The notes under the pieces were generated by a model. It had not been told where the DNA came from and made no database searches. It saw only the letters and a program-made list of their open reading frames with translations. A DNA stretch of 64,000 nt from positions 1 through 64,000 of the forward strand of contig JAVXUO010000939.1 in NCBI GenBank assembly GCA_033065855.1, written 5' to 3'. The stretch's first letter is position 1. Every line of letters starts with the position of its first letter. This document shows positions 1 through 11,544 of this stretch, in pieces. Origin of the DNA: Escallonia rubra (Eukaryota; Streptophyta; Magnoliopsida; Escalloniales; Escalloniaceae). The position numbers and the translations under genes are program-made.

Positions 1-119
1 CGTTGCACCTGTCCACCAAGTTGCTCCTTCTGGGGGCTCGGAGCTCGCGGTATCCCGGCTAGTCACCACCCTTAACCGTCCATGACGACCCGTCTCGAAA
101 CTATGTCACTCGCTCAGAC

Positions 120-2182
120 TTGGAGACACTCATCCATCGCTTGTCACAAAACCCTACGCCTCATCCCTCTGCCCACCTGACAGGCCATGCCCCATATGTC
201 AATGATATTGCCACCATACCCTATCCCCCGAAGTACAAACAACCAGCCTTTGTGCTCTTCAACGGACGCGAGGGCAACGCCCGTGAGCATTTGACAAGAT
301 TTGCAGGCTTATTGGAGCAGTATGTTCCGGGAGACGCTTGAAGTTGAGAATTCCATAAGTCCCTAGGGCTTGGCCTACACTTGGTACCACCAGATCCCTG
401 CGGGAGACTGTCCACGCATGGAACGACATGGTCCAATTGTTCTTAGACAAGTTCCATTACGAGGCCGAACGTGTGAGTGTTGTTGATATTGCCGGCATTC
501 GCCAGAACCAAGGGGAAGACTTGAATGAGTACGTGCACCGCTTTCATCTCAAATGCCTTGAGTGCACGGACTTCAGCAAGGACGAGACATTGGTTCCCAT
601 ATGCATCAAAAACATGACTGATATCTACCGTGTGCATATCGAGAATCTACAGTTGAGGTCATGGGGACACCTCAAGGAAACAGCCCGCCGTACTTACGAG
701 ACGGTCGGTCATGTCAAGCCATAGAGGCCTCGCCCGCAGAATGCGCTACTGGCCTCAGCTGACACATTCAACAACCAGCGCAACAGCAACAGCACCAGCA
801 ACAACAACGTCAGTAATCACACTGGTTTTAAGCGTCAGTTCCCGGATGGGGACCAACGCTCCGACAAGCGGCGACAGCAGGAGACTCCGCCCGCCTTTCC
901 GTGTGATTTGAATACGGTAAAAGGGCTCCTGACAGAATGGGTTGCCAATGATAACAACTTCAAGCTGCCACCTGTGAGGATCCCCATCACAGACGAAGAA
1001 AGAACCAGGCCTAACTACTGCCCTTACCACCAAGCCCTTGGACATCCCCTCAAGAACTGCAATGCATTGCAAGCCATCTTCGCAAGAAAGGTCGCGACGG
1101 GCGACCTACAGCTGCGGAAGCATCACGACGTGCGGAAGAACCCGTACCCAAATCATGGCAACAACAACCGCGAGCATCAGGTGCTCATGGTTACTACCGA
1201 CCACGTCGAGCCGCACGTCCCCGAAGCTTCTACGGAAGTCTCCCCTATGGTCACAACTTGTGTACCTTCTACCCCCCAGCCAGCATCCTCAGCTGGACGA
1301 ATGACGAAGATCAAAGATTTCTTTGATGAAATGGGGTTTTCACCCGCAGCGCGAACATATCTCTCGGACTGTTTGATCGAGGTCACTACCGGCCTCGGGC
1401 CCGAATGCTTCGCCGCCCAGGCCGAGCTCAAACACATCCCTTCCACCGCATTCATTTTTTCGGGCGATGACTCACCGCCAATTGAGCATCATAACCGGCC
1501 GTTATACCTTGAGTGCACTGTTAACGGCACCCGCTTTCGTCGCGCCTTGGTAGACGGCGGCGCCTCGATCAACATCATCCCCTTAACCACTTTTCAGCAG
1601 GCCGGTATACCACCAAGGAGGATTATCCGTGACCCCGTCAAAATCACTGGCTTCGGGCAAGGCCACCAGTCCACCCTTGGCCACATCACTGTCGACCTCA
1701 TGGTCGGAACTGTCCGTCGTGACACTACTTTTCACGTGATAGACAGTGAATCTTCCTTCCACCTCCTGCTTGGGCGACCCTGGATTCATACCAACAAGGC
1801 TGTCCCCTCGACGTACCACCAGTGTGTGAAACTGGTGGCCGGTCCTACAGGACATGAGGTAGCGGTGACCATCCCCGCGACTAAGGCCCCTTTTGAATGT
1901 ACCGAGTCTTACTTCGCCGAGGCCTCCTTCTTCACTGAGATTGCTGCTGATGGTGAGAATGCTACTCACATTCATTCCACCAAACTACCGGGTTGGGACG
2001 AGCTGTGTGGGGACAAGCCCGCCAAGTCCAAAAGAGGGAATGGAAACAAGGCATCAACCTCGACGGTGCCATCTGCTGTCACGACCAATCCCTCGCCTTC
2101 ATCCCCCAAGTCCAAGAAACACAAGGTTGAAACCACCTTCCAACGCGTCATCAAAGATGGAAGGGTGATCTACCAATTATGA
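120..2182 (+). CDS. gag and protease region of the Tat-lineage element (interrupted)
   Basis: The first part matches Tat gag: a motif YPPKYKQPAFVLFNGREG followed by a gag-like stretch with LTRFAGLLEQYV, then a DLNEYVHRFHLKCLEC segment. The longest open stretch, 908-2182, carries a Cys/His cluster (CPYHQALGHPLKNC) typical of the end of Tat gag. It then carries an aspartic protease with active-site segment VDGGASINIIP, a flap-like region and HLLLGRPWIH near the protease end. The C-terminal tail is rich in Lys and Ser. The region is broken in a few places and is treated here as a fossil. It forms the virus-like particle shell and the processing enzyme in intact relatives. Confidence 0.8.
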
Positions 2183-2239
2183 CGGTGTTCGGGGGCTCCG
2201 GGGGGTTCGCCGCCTAACCCCCTCGACCCCGACCCACTA

Positions 2240-5200
2240 ATGGAAACAGAGTGGTGTTGTAAGGCCAAGCATTGCTTGCCGGACCCTGAGCTCACACCAG
2301 GTGCTGCCCCGCCCTGCTATGAAGACGGCCCTCGACCGCAGGCCGAAGATCTTGAAGAAATTAACCTGGCTGACCCGGACGAGGAACCTCGACTGACCTA
2401 CATCGGCACGAAACTCGCCCCGGGACGAAGAGAAGGACTGATTACTCTCCTCCGCGAATATCGCGACGTATTGGCATGGAGTTACAACGAAATGCCTGGA
2501 TTGGATCCTGCCTTGGTGACGCACCATCTCAACATTGCTAACGGGTTCAGCCCTGTTCGACAGCATCCGCGAACCTTCCGCCCCGAGCTCGAACTGAAGA
2601 TCAAGCAAGAAATTGAACGACTTTTACAAGCTGGTTTCATTGAACCTATCACTCATCCTATCTGGTTGGCTAATGTCGTTCCTGTGCAGAAGAAGAACGG
2701 CCAAGTCCGCATTTGTATTGATTTTCGGGATCTGAACAAGGCATGCCCCAAAGACGAGTTCCCGCTGCCCAACATCGACATGCTCACCGAGGCAGCTGCC
2801 GGACACGAAACCTTATCTTTCATGGATGGTTTCGCGGGCTACAACCAAATCCGGATGAACCCCGACGATTGTGCCAAGACAGCCTTCCGTACCCCTATGG
2901 GTAACTTCTGTTGGAAAGTCATGCCCTTCGGCCTTAAGAACGCGGGTGCAACATATCAAAGAGCAATGACAGCGATCTTCCATGACATGATACACCGCAC
3001 AGTAGAAGACTACGTCGACGATCTTATCATCAAATCTAAAAAGGAAAGTGAACATCTCACGGACCTTCGGGCAGTCTTCGATCGTTGTCGACAATACAAC
3101 ATGCGGATGAATCCGTTGAAATGTGCCTTTGGAGTCTCCTCCGGCAAATTCCTCGGCTTTTTGGTCAGTCGACAGGGCATTGACATTGACCCTTCTAAGG
3201 CCGCCTCTATCCAAGAGATGCCCCCTCCCAAGAGCACCAAACAATTGAAGAGCTTCCTTGGCAAGATCTCTTACCTTCGCCGATTCATCCCTGCCTTGGC
3301 CGAACTCATCACGCCCTTCCAGCACTTGACGCGTAAGAGCGCACCGTGGAGTTGGCGTGCGCCCCAACAGCAAGCATTCGAACAGATCAAGGCGGTTCTC
3401 ATGTCGCCGCAGACCATGGTCGTGCCACAACGAGGTATACCACTCTTGCTTTATTTGACCTCCACGCCCAGGTCCATAGGGGCATTGCTTGCCCAAGAGG
3501 TGGATGGGGGGGAGCGCCCGGTTTATTATCTCAGCCGATCAATCAGGGGCCCCGAAGCCAATTACTCTGAGCTCAAGAAGCACTGCTTAGCCTTGGTCTA
3601 CGCCTCGCAGAAATTCAGACACTACTTCTTGTCACACCAGATCACGCTTATCACCAAGGCCGATCCATTACGGTACATGCTCACGCGCCCTGCCCTGTCT
3701 GGCCGGCTTACTCGTTGGTTGTTGTTATTGGCCGAGTTCGGCCTGTCCATCAAAAACCCTACAGCTTTACGGAGTCAAGCACTCGCGGACCTCTTGGCCT
3801 TCTTCCCACGCCAACAATATGAACCGACCTCAGATCAATTGCCTGGGGAAGAGACGGCCCTGACCTCTGACATTGGTGAATTATGGACGCTTGAGTTCGA
3901 CGGCTCAGCCACTAGCAAAGGACCCCATGGAGCTCCCCTCCGGCAGGGGGGTGCCAGCATTGTCCTTCGAAATTCAGAGGGTGTTACCACATCCCTATCC
4001 TTCAAGCTTGCATTCCCGGTGTCTAACAATGAAGCTGAGTATGAGGCACTTGTCATCGGCCTCATGATGGCTGCCAGTATGGGGGCTAAGGCATTGTGCG
4101 TAAAAGGGGACTCGAACTTGATCGTGAAGCAGGCCGACGGGGAGTTCGCAGTCAAGGAGCCAGCCTTGGCGCCTTATCGTGCCTTGGTGCAATACTTGGA
4201 AGGAAGATTTGGCCATATCCAGTACGAACATCATAACAGGTGCCACAACCGACATGCAGACAGCTTGGCCACGATCACGTCAAAGATGGAGGTTGATGGT
4301 GAGCAGCGAATGCTAACCATCATCAAGAGGACGGAACCGTGCACATCATTGAACCTAGTCCCGAAGGACATTACTACAGACGATTGGAGGCAACCAATTG
4401 TCGACCAACTTAAGGCGCCATCTCTTGCTACCGCATCTACCCTTGCAGATTTCTTGATGTTGGGAGACGTCTTGTACAAGCGATGCCCCGGAGGCACTCT
4501 GGCCAGGTGCTTGGCACCGGAAGAAGCAAAGCACAAATTACAGTTCGGCCATCAGAAGTGTTGTGGCCTCGACGGTCCCCCTTTATACCGTCGCCTCCAG
4601 CGTATGGGTCTCTATTGGCCATCAATGGCCAAGGATGCCTCAGACATACAAGGAGACTGCCCCGAGTGTTCGTACGCACCGGACAATACTGAAGCTCTTG
4701 TCGTTAATGTCGAAGGTGACTGGCGCCAACCTTTCATCAGGTACTTATCCCACGGTGTTCTACCGCCTGACCGCAGCTCGGCACGATCTATCAAGCGCAA
4801 GTCGGTCAAGTATTTTGTGACGGAAGGAGAGTTGTTCCGCAAGGGATTTTCAGGACGCACCCTGCGATGCCTGCAGGGTGCCCAGACAGTCGAGGTGATT
4901 AACGAAGTGCATAACGGTGATTGTGGTGAGCATCAAGGCTCTCAGAAGTTGTATGCAGAGTTGCTAAGGATGGGATACTACTGGCCAACTATGGAATCTG
5001 ACGCGATCTCTCATGTCCGACACTGCCAACCCTATCAGAGACACGCCGACAGAATGCACACGCCGACGTCCGATCTCCGCATAATCTTAGCCCCTTGGCC
5101 ATTTCACTCCTGGGCTCTCGACCTCATAGGCCCCATCCACCCAACATCACGGGGTCACACTTGGATCATGGTTGCAACGGAACGTTTCACAAAGTGGGTC

Positions 5201-5956
5201 AAAGCCATACCTCTACAGCGAGCCACGGGAGGCGCCATCACCAACTTCTTGCGCGAACACATCGTCTGTCGCTTTGGTATCCCCCGGTGTATCATATCCG
5301 ACAACGGCACGCCATTCATCAACAGGGATGTCCGAGCTTTCATGGAAGGATACAACATCAACCACGCTACATCAACTCCTTACTACCCACAAGGGAATGG
5401 TCAAGCCGAAGCTTCTAACAAAACTCTACTGCGGGTATTATCACGAATGGTCCATGACGTAAGTGGTTCATGGTCCGAGAAGTTAAGCCTCGCACTTTGG
5501 GCCTACAAAACCTCCAAGCATACAGCGACAAAGACCACACCCTTTTCCCTTGTCTACGGGGACGAGTGTGTCATACCAGCCGAGATTACAGTCGCATCAG
5601 CCAGGCTCTCCCTAAGTAGTGGGCTTGGAGAGGAAGAAACCAGAATGACCGCCCTTGAAGGACTTGATGAAAGGAGAGCCAATGCCTTGCGCCGTATGAA
5701 GAAATACCACGAACAACTCACAAAGGCATATGGAAAGACTGTGAAGCAACGAACATTCGTCGAGGGCGACCTTGTTCTTCAAGCCGCCAAACATGTACGC
5801 GCCAACATGTCAGCCCCCAAGTTCACACCGAATTGGGAAGGACCATTTCAAGTGCATGAAGCCAGAGACAACGGCTCCTACCTCCTGCTCAACACGGAAG
5901 ACGGACAAATCACGGCACCTATCAACGGTCGCTATTTGAAGAAGTTTTATGCATGA
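2240..5956 (+). CDS. pol polyprotein: RT, RNase H, archaeal-type RNase H, integrase
   Basis: This is a single 1,238-residue open frame. Reverse transcriptase occupies about residues 120-330, with the FRDLNKACPKDEFPLP motif and the YVDD catalytic box. The classic RNase H domain follows (YYLSRSIRGPEANYSE). A second, archaeal-type RNase H begins at LEFDGSATSKG, which is diagnostic of Tat. There are two successive DWRQP...HQxx...YYWP modules before the integrase core, which carries ALDLIGP, ISDNGTPF and GQAEASNKT (the D, D, E positions). The frame ends in a short chromodomain-free tail (NWEGPFQVHEARDNGSYLL). It makes and integrates the element's cDNA. The frame looks whole, which argues for fairly recent insertion, but no LTR pair is available for dating. 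Confidence 0.92.
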   Translation: METEWCCKAKHCLPDPELTPGAAPPCYEDGPRPQAEDLEEINLADPDEEPRLTYIGTKLAPGRREGLITLLREYRDVLAWSYNEMPGLDPALVTHHLNIANGFSPVRQHPRTFRPELELKIKQEIERLLQAGFIEPITHPIWLANVVPVQKKNGQVRICIDFRDLNKACPKDEFPLPNIDMLTEAAAGHETLSFMDGFAGYNQIRMNPDDCAKTAFRTPMGNFCWKVMPFGLKNAGATYQRAMTAIFHDMIHRTVEDYVDDLIIKSKKESEHLTDLRAVFDRCRQYNMRMNPLKCAFGVSSGKFLGFLVSRQGIDIDPSKAASIQEMPPPKSTKQLKSFLGKISYLRRFIPALAELITPFQHLTRKSAPWSWRAPQQQAFEQIKAVLMSPQTMVVPQRGIPLLLYLTSTPRSIGALLAQEVDGGERPVYYLSRSIRGPEANYSELKKHCLALVYASQKFRHYFLSHQITLITKADPLRYMLTRPALSGRLTRWLLLLAEFGLSIKNPTALRSQALADLLAFFPRQQYEPTSDQLPGEETALTSDIGELWTLEFDGSATSKGPHGAPLRQGGASIVLRNSEGVTTSLSFKLAFPVSNNEAEYEALVIGLMMAASMGAKALCVKGDSNLIVKQADGEFAVKEPALAPYRALVQYLEGRFGHIQYEHHNRCHNRHADSLATITSKMEVDGEQRMLTIIKRTEPCTSLNLVPKDITTDDWRQPIVDQLKAPSLATASTLADFLMLGDVLYKRCPGGTLARCLAPEEAKHKLQFGHQKCCGLDGPPLYRRLQRMGLYWPSMAKDASDIQGDCPECSYAPDNTEALVVNVEGDWRQPFIRYLSHGVLPPDRSSARSIKRKSVKYFVTEGELFRKGFSGRTLRCLQGAQTVEVINEVHNGDCGEHQGSQKLYAELLRMGYYWPTMESDAISHVRHCQPYQRHADRMHTPTSDLRIILAPWPFHSWALDLIGPIHPTSRGHTWIMVATERFTKWVKAIPLQRATGGAITNFLREHIVCRFGIPRCIISDNGTPFINRDVRAFMEGYNINHATSTPYYPQGNGQAEASNKTLLRVLSRMVHDVSGSWSEKLSLALWAYKTSKHTATKTTPFSLVYGDECVIPAEITVASARLSLSSGLGEEETRMTALEGLDERRANALRRMKKYHEQLTKAYGKTVKQRTFVEGDLVLQAAKHVRANMSAPKFTPNWEGPFQVHEARDNGSYLLLNTEDGQITAPINGRYLKKFYA

Positions 5957-6540
5957 CCAACAGCGGAGTGTTCCCCCAGCCCTACCCGCCCAAAGCTTAG
6001 AACATTTACACAACATTTTTTTTGTATATGCACACATGTTCATGACTTGTAACTTTTGTTGTTTATTACAAGTTCTTGCTTTCTTCATGTAATGGCATTT
6101 TGGCCCAAATACTATCAATGCAAAGATCATTCACTCGCCTCAACTACTGTATGTAACGCACTCTTTCATTTACACATCGTTCACTAAGTCGCTTGCTATG
6201 GGCGGGGAAGGGGAAACCACAACAGGAGGACGCCACATGCAACACATACGAGCACATCAAGGCTAAGCATCACCTCACAACAAACACAGGTACAAAATAA
6301 CCATACAACTGCTATATCAGTATCAACAAAATGCATACAGGTCACAGGTTTGTAGGTCGCTACGGACCAATGACTACTAGCAAAGTGAAAAGTACATCAC
6401 ATCTAGCGTAAAGAAGTAAGCAGTGCACCAATAGTATCAGAAGTATACGACTCCAGAGTCTGTCGCTGCACCTGTAAGTCGGACCATCTCTGCTCCAACT
6501 CGGCCCGCTGTCTCTCTATCTCTGCCCGCCGAGCCTCCGC
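5957..6540. other. spacer between pol and the convergent antisense gene
   Basis: This is a convergent 3' region: pol ends at 5,956 on the plus strand and the PMD gene ends at 6,541 on the minus strand. It contains AT-rich stretches such as TTTTTTTTGTATATGC near 6,015, which could serve transcript ends. I see no open frame or repeat of note. Confidence 0.5.
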
Positions 6541-9500
6541 CTAGCTAAGCCGGGCCCGCATCTCAGAAACCTCTCGCGTCACATCTGTCAACGCCGCATC
6601 AAGCATACGCCTACGGCCCTGACACGCCACCTCCTGCGCTCCTACCACAGTCAGTCCAGCCATGGCCTCAACACTCGGCCCTCTACCTCGGACATAGTCG
6701 GACAACCACTCCAACTGGAAACCAAAAGCTACGAACGGCTCGAGCTCTGACATAAACTCTGACCTCATCTCTGAACTCCAAGTCGAGGTCGGCACCGTAC
6801 TAAGTGTCGCCAGCCAGTCCACAAGTGCGCCAAACATCGCCTTGGCAAATGCCATGCCCCGCATGGTAATAGAGCCCTCAAATGTCTGGGGTTGTCTCGC
6901 CCTAATCATCTCCAACCGCTGGACCACCGCATCAGACAACCCGAGGCCCTCCCAGGACATACCGTCTGCCTGCCCGACTGAAGACCCGCCACTAGCAGCA
7001 TCAACCCCTGTCGCCTTACCACCCACTGATCTCATGCCAACGGTGGCAGCATGCATCGCTAACAGAGCATCACCCGCATCCACGGCTGACCCCGACAATG
7101 TATCCGCTATCGGCTCCACAACAGACGAATCAGGTACACCGCGTCGTGGCAACGAATCTCTAACCACCGCATGTGTGGTCGACAACCCGGCATGTGCCCC
7201 CGCATGTGCCCACCAATCATCACCCTCAAACGTATGACCCATCGGGCCGCCGAATACCTCATCGACCAAGACAGGTGACGGGCTCGAATGACCAACTGGC
7301 ACGACCGGCTCCACAACATATGCTGCTGTCTGCTCCGGGTGACCGACTGGCTCCACAATGTAGGCCGCTGCCTGCTCTACCGCCGCGGCCTCCTCGAAGG
7401 CCTCACTATCCATCGGCTCCCCCTCATAGGCCGGCTCGGCCTCCATCTCCTCGACCTCATCGGCCGCATCTACATCTGCCTCCTCATCCTCCTCAGCTGC
7501 CTCAAGATCCATCCCCTCAGTATCATCAGTAATGGCCTCGGCATACTCTGTGGTATCGTCTGACTCCACGTCCATGGCACCACCATCATCATCGAACTCC
7601 TGTCAAAAAAAAAAAAAAGGGAACCGAGCATTAGAGAACGCTTAACATGATAATTGGCAACTGTACAACGAAAGTAAAGCATTACACTAACCTCGGAGTC
7701 ACACTCCTCCAGCACCTCTCGCGACCTCTTCGGCCTACGTCCACCACCCGTCGAAGGACCTGCGCCTGTCCGCTGTGCACCCACCATCATACCTACTCTC
7801 AATGACGAAATGGGACCCTTGCCAGCACCCGGCACCCTCGGACCACCTGCTGCTGCCGGCGCCCGTGACGCGCGTGCTGGCACCGGTTCATCTGATACGC
7901 CTGTAAGTAGTACCGACATGCCGTTCTGCCGCGCGACCTGCGCTGTAACCAGTCCCAGTCCTCTGTCCCCCGCAAAGACATCGACCTGCTGCCTGTCGGA
8001 TGGCTCCTGCGACAACCACTCCGACCATGTCGCCAGTACCCGATCCCACCATCGCGCATACTCAACCGTCGCTACTCCCGTCGATAGCGTCCCGGGCCTC
8101 CTCCACTCCTCTGTCGGTACCGGCCACTTTCGCGCCCACTTTAAGATCGTATACCCAAAAGCCTTCCTCACCTCCCACGCCCTCGTATAGCTGCATGGGG
8201 GCTCTAAATCATAACCAAAGCTCGAGGACAATCGATCGGGGCTGTATCTCGCCACGTAATATCTGTTCTCAGCCGGCTTCCCGCCATCATCAGTCAATAC
8301 GGGTAGCCACCCTGGAAAGTACGCCACTAGTAAGGCCACCGCCGTCTCCGTCAGCTCATCTTGACCGTGTAGTCGCACTATAGTGTCCTGCAGATCCATC
8401 CATGGAGGAGTACCGTACGAATAATGCATGCCGGTATACGCACGGGGAACGCACTCGTCGCGATCGTCAAAAATGTCCGCCAAATCACGCCCGGGCCTCT
8501 TCCCACCCGCCCAGGCATATACTCGGCCACCTGCGTACCAAGCCGAAACCTGACGTGACTTGCCCGGCCGAGTCACCGTAACCATCCGCGGCGACGGATG
8601 TGCTAAGGGAAGATCACGAGGCCGATAATCCATGTAGACCTCGAATAGATACCGCTGCAAGAACATCCAGTCTACGTACGTCGTCACCTGATAGCGTCCA
8701 TACGACCTCTGTACATCATTTGCAAACTGATCTAGACGAGAGTACTGTGTGCCTAAGTAAATGGGGGCCAGCCCGACGCGCCCCCCACCAGCCATACGTA
8801 CAGCCAACTTGAATACCCTCGGGGACACGCCATCCTCCGGCGTCCCCTCAAATACAAACCTACAGGCATAAGAGCATACAATGTCTATCATAACCTTGTC
8901 GCCCTATTCTGAACGTAAACTCTATTGCATGGCAATATGACTACACTATCTTTCCGACACGTTTTTTTCTTTTTCTCTAAGTATAAAATTCAGCATTCTA
9001 CGCATACAAGAACAATGGAAGTACAACATGCAACAATACTAAAGGGAAGACATTATAAGCACGTACCTCGACAAGAACATGGCAAGAAACCCCGCTAGCT
9101 CGTATCTCTTGTCCTTATAGCAAGAACCCGCGCGAAAATTGCTCACCGACGCAGACTTCTGACCGGGTAACGCAGTCGCCGTACCATAGAAGTATTTGAG
9201 CCACCCGATGTACGTACCCTTGCGATTGCTCCTTATCACCGAGGCAAACCCCTGCAGTTCCTTTACCGTCAACCGTTCTGCCGCCGTCAACTCCAGCTCA
9301 CAAGCATTCTCCGTACCGTGCATGGGCAACCCCGTCAACATCATCACGTCGAGAAGCGTTGGCCCAATCTCCCCAAACGCCGTGATGAACGTATGCGTCT
9401 GCGAGCTCCATCTCGAAAGCAACAACGCCAAGCCCTTAACGTCCCTCACCGGATCAATCACCTTGAACGTCGCCTCTATCGCGGACACCAATCCCAACGC

Positions 9501-10061
9501 CTCCAATCTCTCCCCCCAACCCGACTGCTCCAACATATACATACACCAAAAATTCCACCCCACCGGCATGGTATTATGGCCCTTGAACATCACTGGCGAC
9601 CACGGCACATCTAGTCGTTCCACCAACAAACCCGGCATGTACCTCGGCGACATCACCGGAGCGACCCCCCCGCTCGGCGCACGAACATACGGCGAAGGAA
9701 CCATCGGACTCTCTGCCATAGACGACGCACCGAAAGGACCCACAAACACATCCGCACCCACTCGCTGGCCAAGCTCCCTCCAAAGCTCCTTGGGTGGGCA
9801 TCCGGGCACCGCCCCCTTCGCCATCAACAAAATATTGCTGTGGCTTGGCGTTGCATCAAAGCTCCTCGCCCTACCAAGGAAGCTCAACGGCACCTCCGCT
9901 TCTTCAACCGGCGCGACGTCGTCATCATCAAACATGTCGCCCGGCGCTAACGTTGATCGCCCGCTAGCTCCGCCCCGCCGTCGCACACTTTGCTTCTTCC
10001 GTGTCTTTTTCGGCAATCCACCAACATTCCCCTTTGCGCCGTGAGAAACATCTCCGCGCAC
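6541..10061 (-). CDS. plant mobile domain (PMD) protein gene, antisense passenger in the Tat element
   Basis: Three long minus-strand open frames lie at 10,061-9,067, 8,859-7,692 and 7,599-6,541. Two gaps of about 207 and 92 bases separate them, and both are bounded by GT and AG in the right places. The reading phase carries across both, so this looks like a three-exon gene of about 1,070 residues. The first exon holds the PMD signature: WGERLEALGLVSAIEA, then ITAFGEIGPTLLDVMMLTGLP, like the phosphatase-7-long-form/MAIN family. The second exon continues with FVFEGTPEDGVSPRVFKLA and ends in basic, low-complexity sequence. The third exon is very acidic (about residues 720-850) and ends in a short helix. 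PMD proteins have roles in silencing and genome stability in MAIN/MAIL1, and PMD genes are also known as passengers of MULEs and Ty3 elements. The function here is unknown. It is transcribed, if at all, from within the element's 3' region. Confidence 0.8.
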
Positions 10062-10131
10062 GCCGTGCCCCAGGTCGGCCTCGGCCTCGGCGTCGATGGC
10101 CTCGGCCTCGGCCCGCGCGGCCTCGGCCCGC

Positions 10132-10359
10132 GCCTCTCTCTCTTTCCTCCTTTCTTCCCTCTCCCTCTTCCCTCCTCCTTCCTTCCCCCCCTCTTTCTCC
10201 TTCCCCTTCCCCCCTCTTTCCTTCCTCTCCTTTCCCCCTCCTCCTTCCTTCCTCTTATTTCCCCCTCCTCCTTCCTCCCTCTCCCTTCTCCTCTCCCTCT
10301 CCTCCTATCCCCTTCCCCTCTCCCCTTCTCCCTCTTCCCCTCCCCTTCCTCTCCCCCCT
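10132..10359. repeat. long polypyrimidine tract (polypurine on minus strand)
   Basis: About 230 bases are almost wholly C and T, with only a few interruptions. They are flanked by CGGCCTCGGCC repeats. On the minus strand this is a purine tract directly upstream of the PMD start codon, so it may be the 5' leader or promoter of that gene. Mirror-like polypurine/polypyrimidine tracts can form triplex DNA. Confidence 0.85.
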
Positions 10360-11544
10360 ACACCGCCCGCGCCGAGCCTCGGCCTCGGCCAAGCGGCCTT
10401 GGTCGGCCTCGGCCACTTGGTCGGCCGGCCCTTGTCGCCCTCCCCCATCTCCCCTTCCCTTCACCCCATAGCCACGCCCCCCTCTCCTTCCCCCACACTC
10501 GGCCTCGCCCCGGCGGTGTGCCTCGGCCGGCGCCGCGGTCGGCCCATGGCCACCCCCTCCCCCACTTGCCCCTCCTCTCTTACCTTGTTGCATCCTCTTG
10601 GCTTCTTGTGATGTTCTCACTCTCATGGGTCTTCAAGATCCAACTCCTCTTCTTCTTCTTCTTCTTCTTCCTCTCCTTTCTTTCTCTCCTTACTCTCTTT
10701 AGTTTGGCTAAGTCTTTCTTTCTCTCTCTCCCAAGTCTTGAAAGTCAAGACTTCCCACCTAATTTTCCCCCCCAAATCCATCACATCAATTCAAATTCCA
10801 ACTTTCCCCCCAAAATCCCCAACAACTCTTTTAGCGTTCCACTTCTTAACGCCAACTTTTTCCAACGCGTTGTTATTTTAGCAAAACAACATTATTATTT
10901 CACATTCCTAACCTAACGTCGTTATCAAAATTCTTCGCGCAACCCATCTTCCGCACAATGATTTGTTGTCGCGCTATTTCTTTCTTTCACGCTAACGCCA
11001 ACGGACACGCGTGTTACATTTTGTTTTCGCTATTTCTTTTTTTCTCGAGTTCACCGTTACGCTGAGATAGTTACCTTTTTCGCAAAAAAAAAAATCGAAA
11101 ATTTGCATATTCCAAGAGAATTTACGCTCCCCCGCGTTTCACGTTACTATAGCGCCCGTTCCTCCAAATTCAAGCCCGGCACTTTTTTTATCGATTAATG
11201 CTTATGCGTGCGGCGCCCGCTCGGGTTGCCCCTCCGCGCACACCGCACGCAGAGGGCTTATGTTCCCAACCCATCTTGGTCAGACCCAATGGCCCGCTAG
11301 GGGTCCCATTACGCGCGAACACGTCAACATTGTCAACGGTCAATTTTCCAGCGCATCAAACCGGTTAGTGCCCGCGCACCCAAGACACGTGTTTTTCTCG
11401 CTTCACGTGCTTCGTACGCGACTTAGACATTTTTATTTTGCATTGACGTCACTCACGCTAGCGCAATCGTCACACCAAGATCACCCAAACATCTTACCAA
11501 AAATGTCGACCGATGGCGCAACCGGAGCAGCAGGGTCAACGGAC
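10360..11544. other. non-coding 3' region of the Tat element
   Basis: This stretch holds GC-rich GGCCTCGG repeats to about 10,560, then a TTC-rich stretch near 10,650. A mixed sequence with many CG-containing words (CGCGCGAA, CACGCG) follows to 11,540. The open frames across 10,360-11,544 are low-complexity and lack any domain. The 3' LTR probably begins in or after this stretch, but no clean TG start next to a purine tract is visible. Confidence 0.5.

Noticed and set aside
9196-10044. 282-residue plus-strand open frame
   Set aside because: It is the opposite-strand shadow of the PMD first exon and has no domain of its own.
9990-10916. 308-residue plus-strand frame rich in Pro, Ser, Leu and Phe
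   Set aside because: It is a translation of the pyrimidine tract and GGCCTCGG repeats. Any frame through it stays open because the tract lacks stops.
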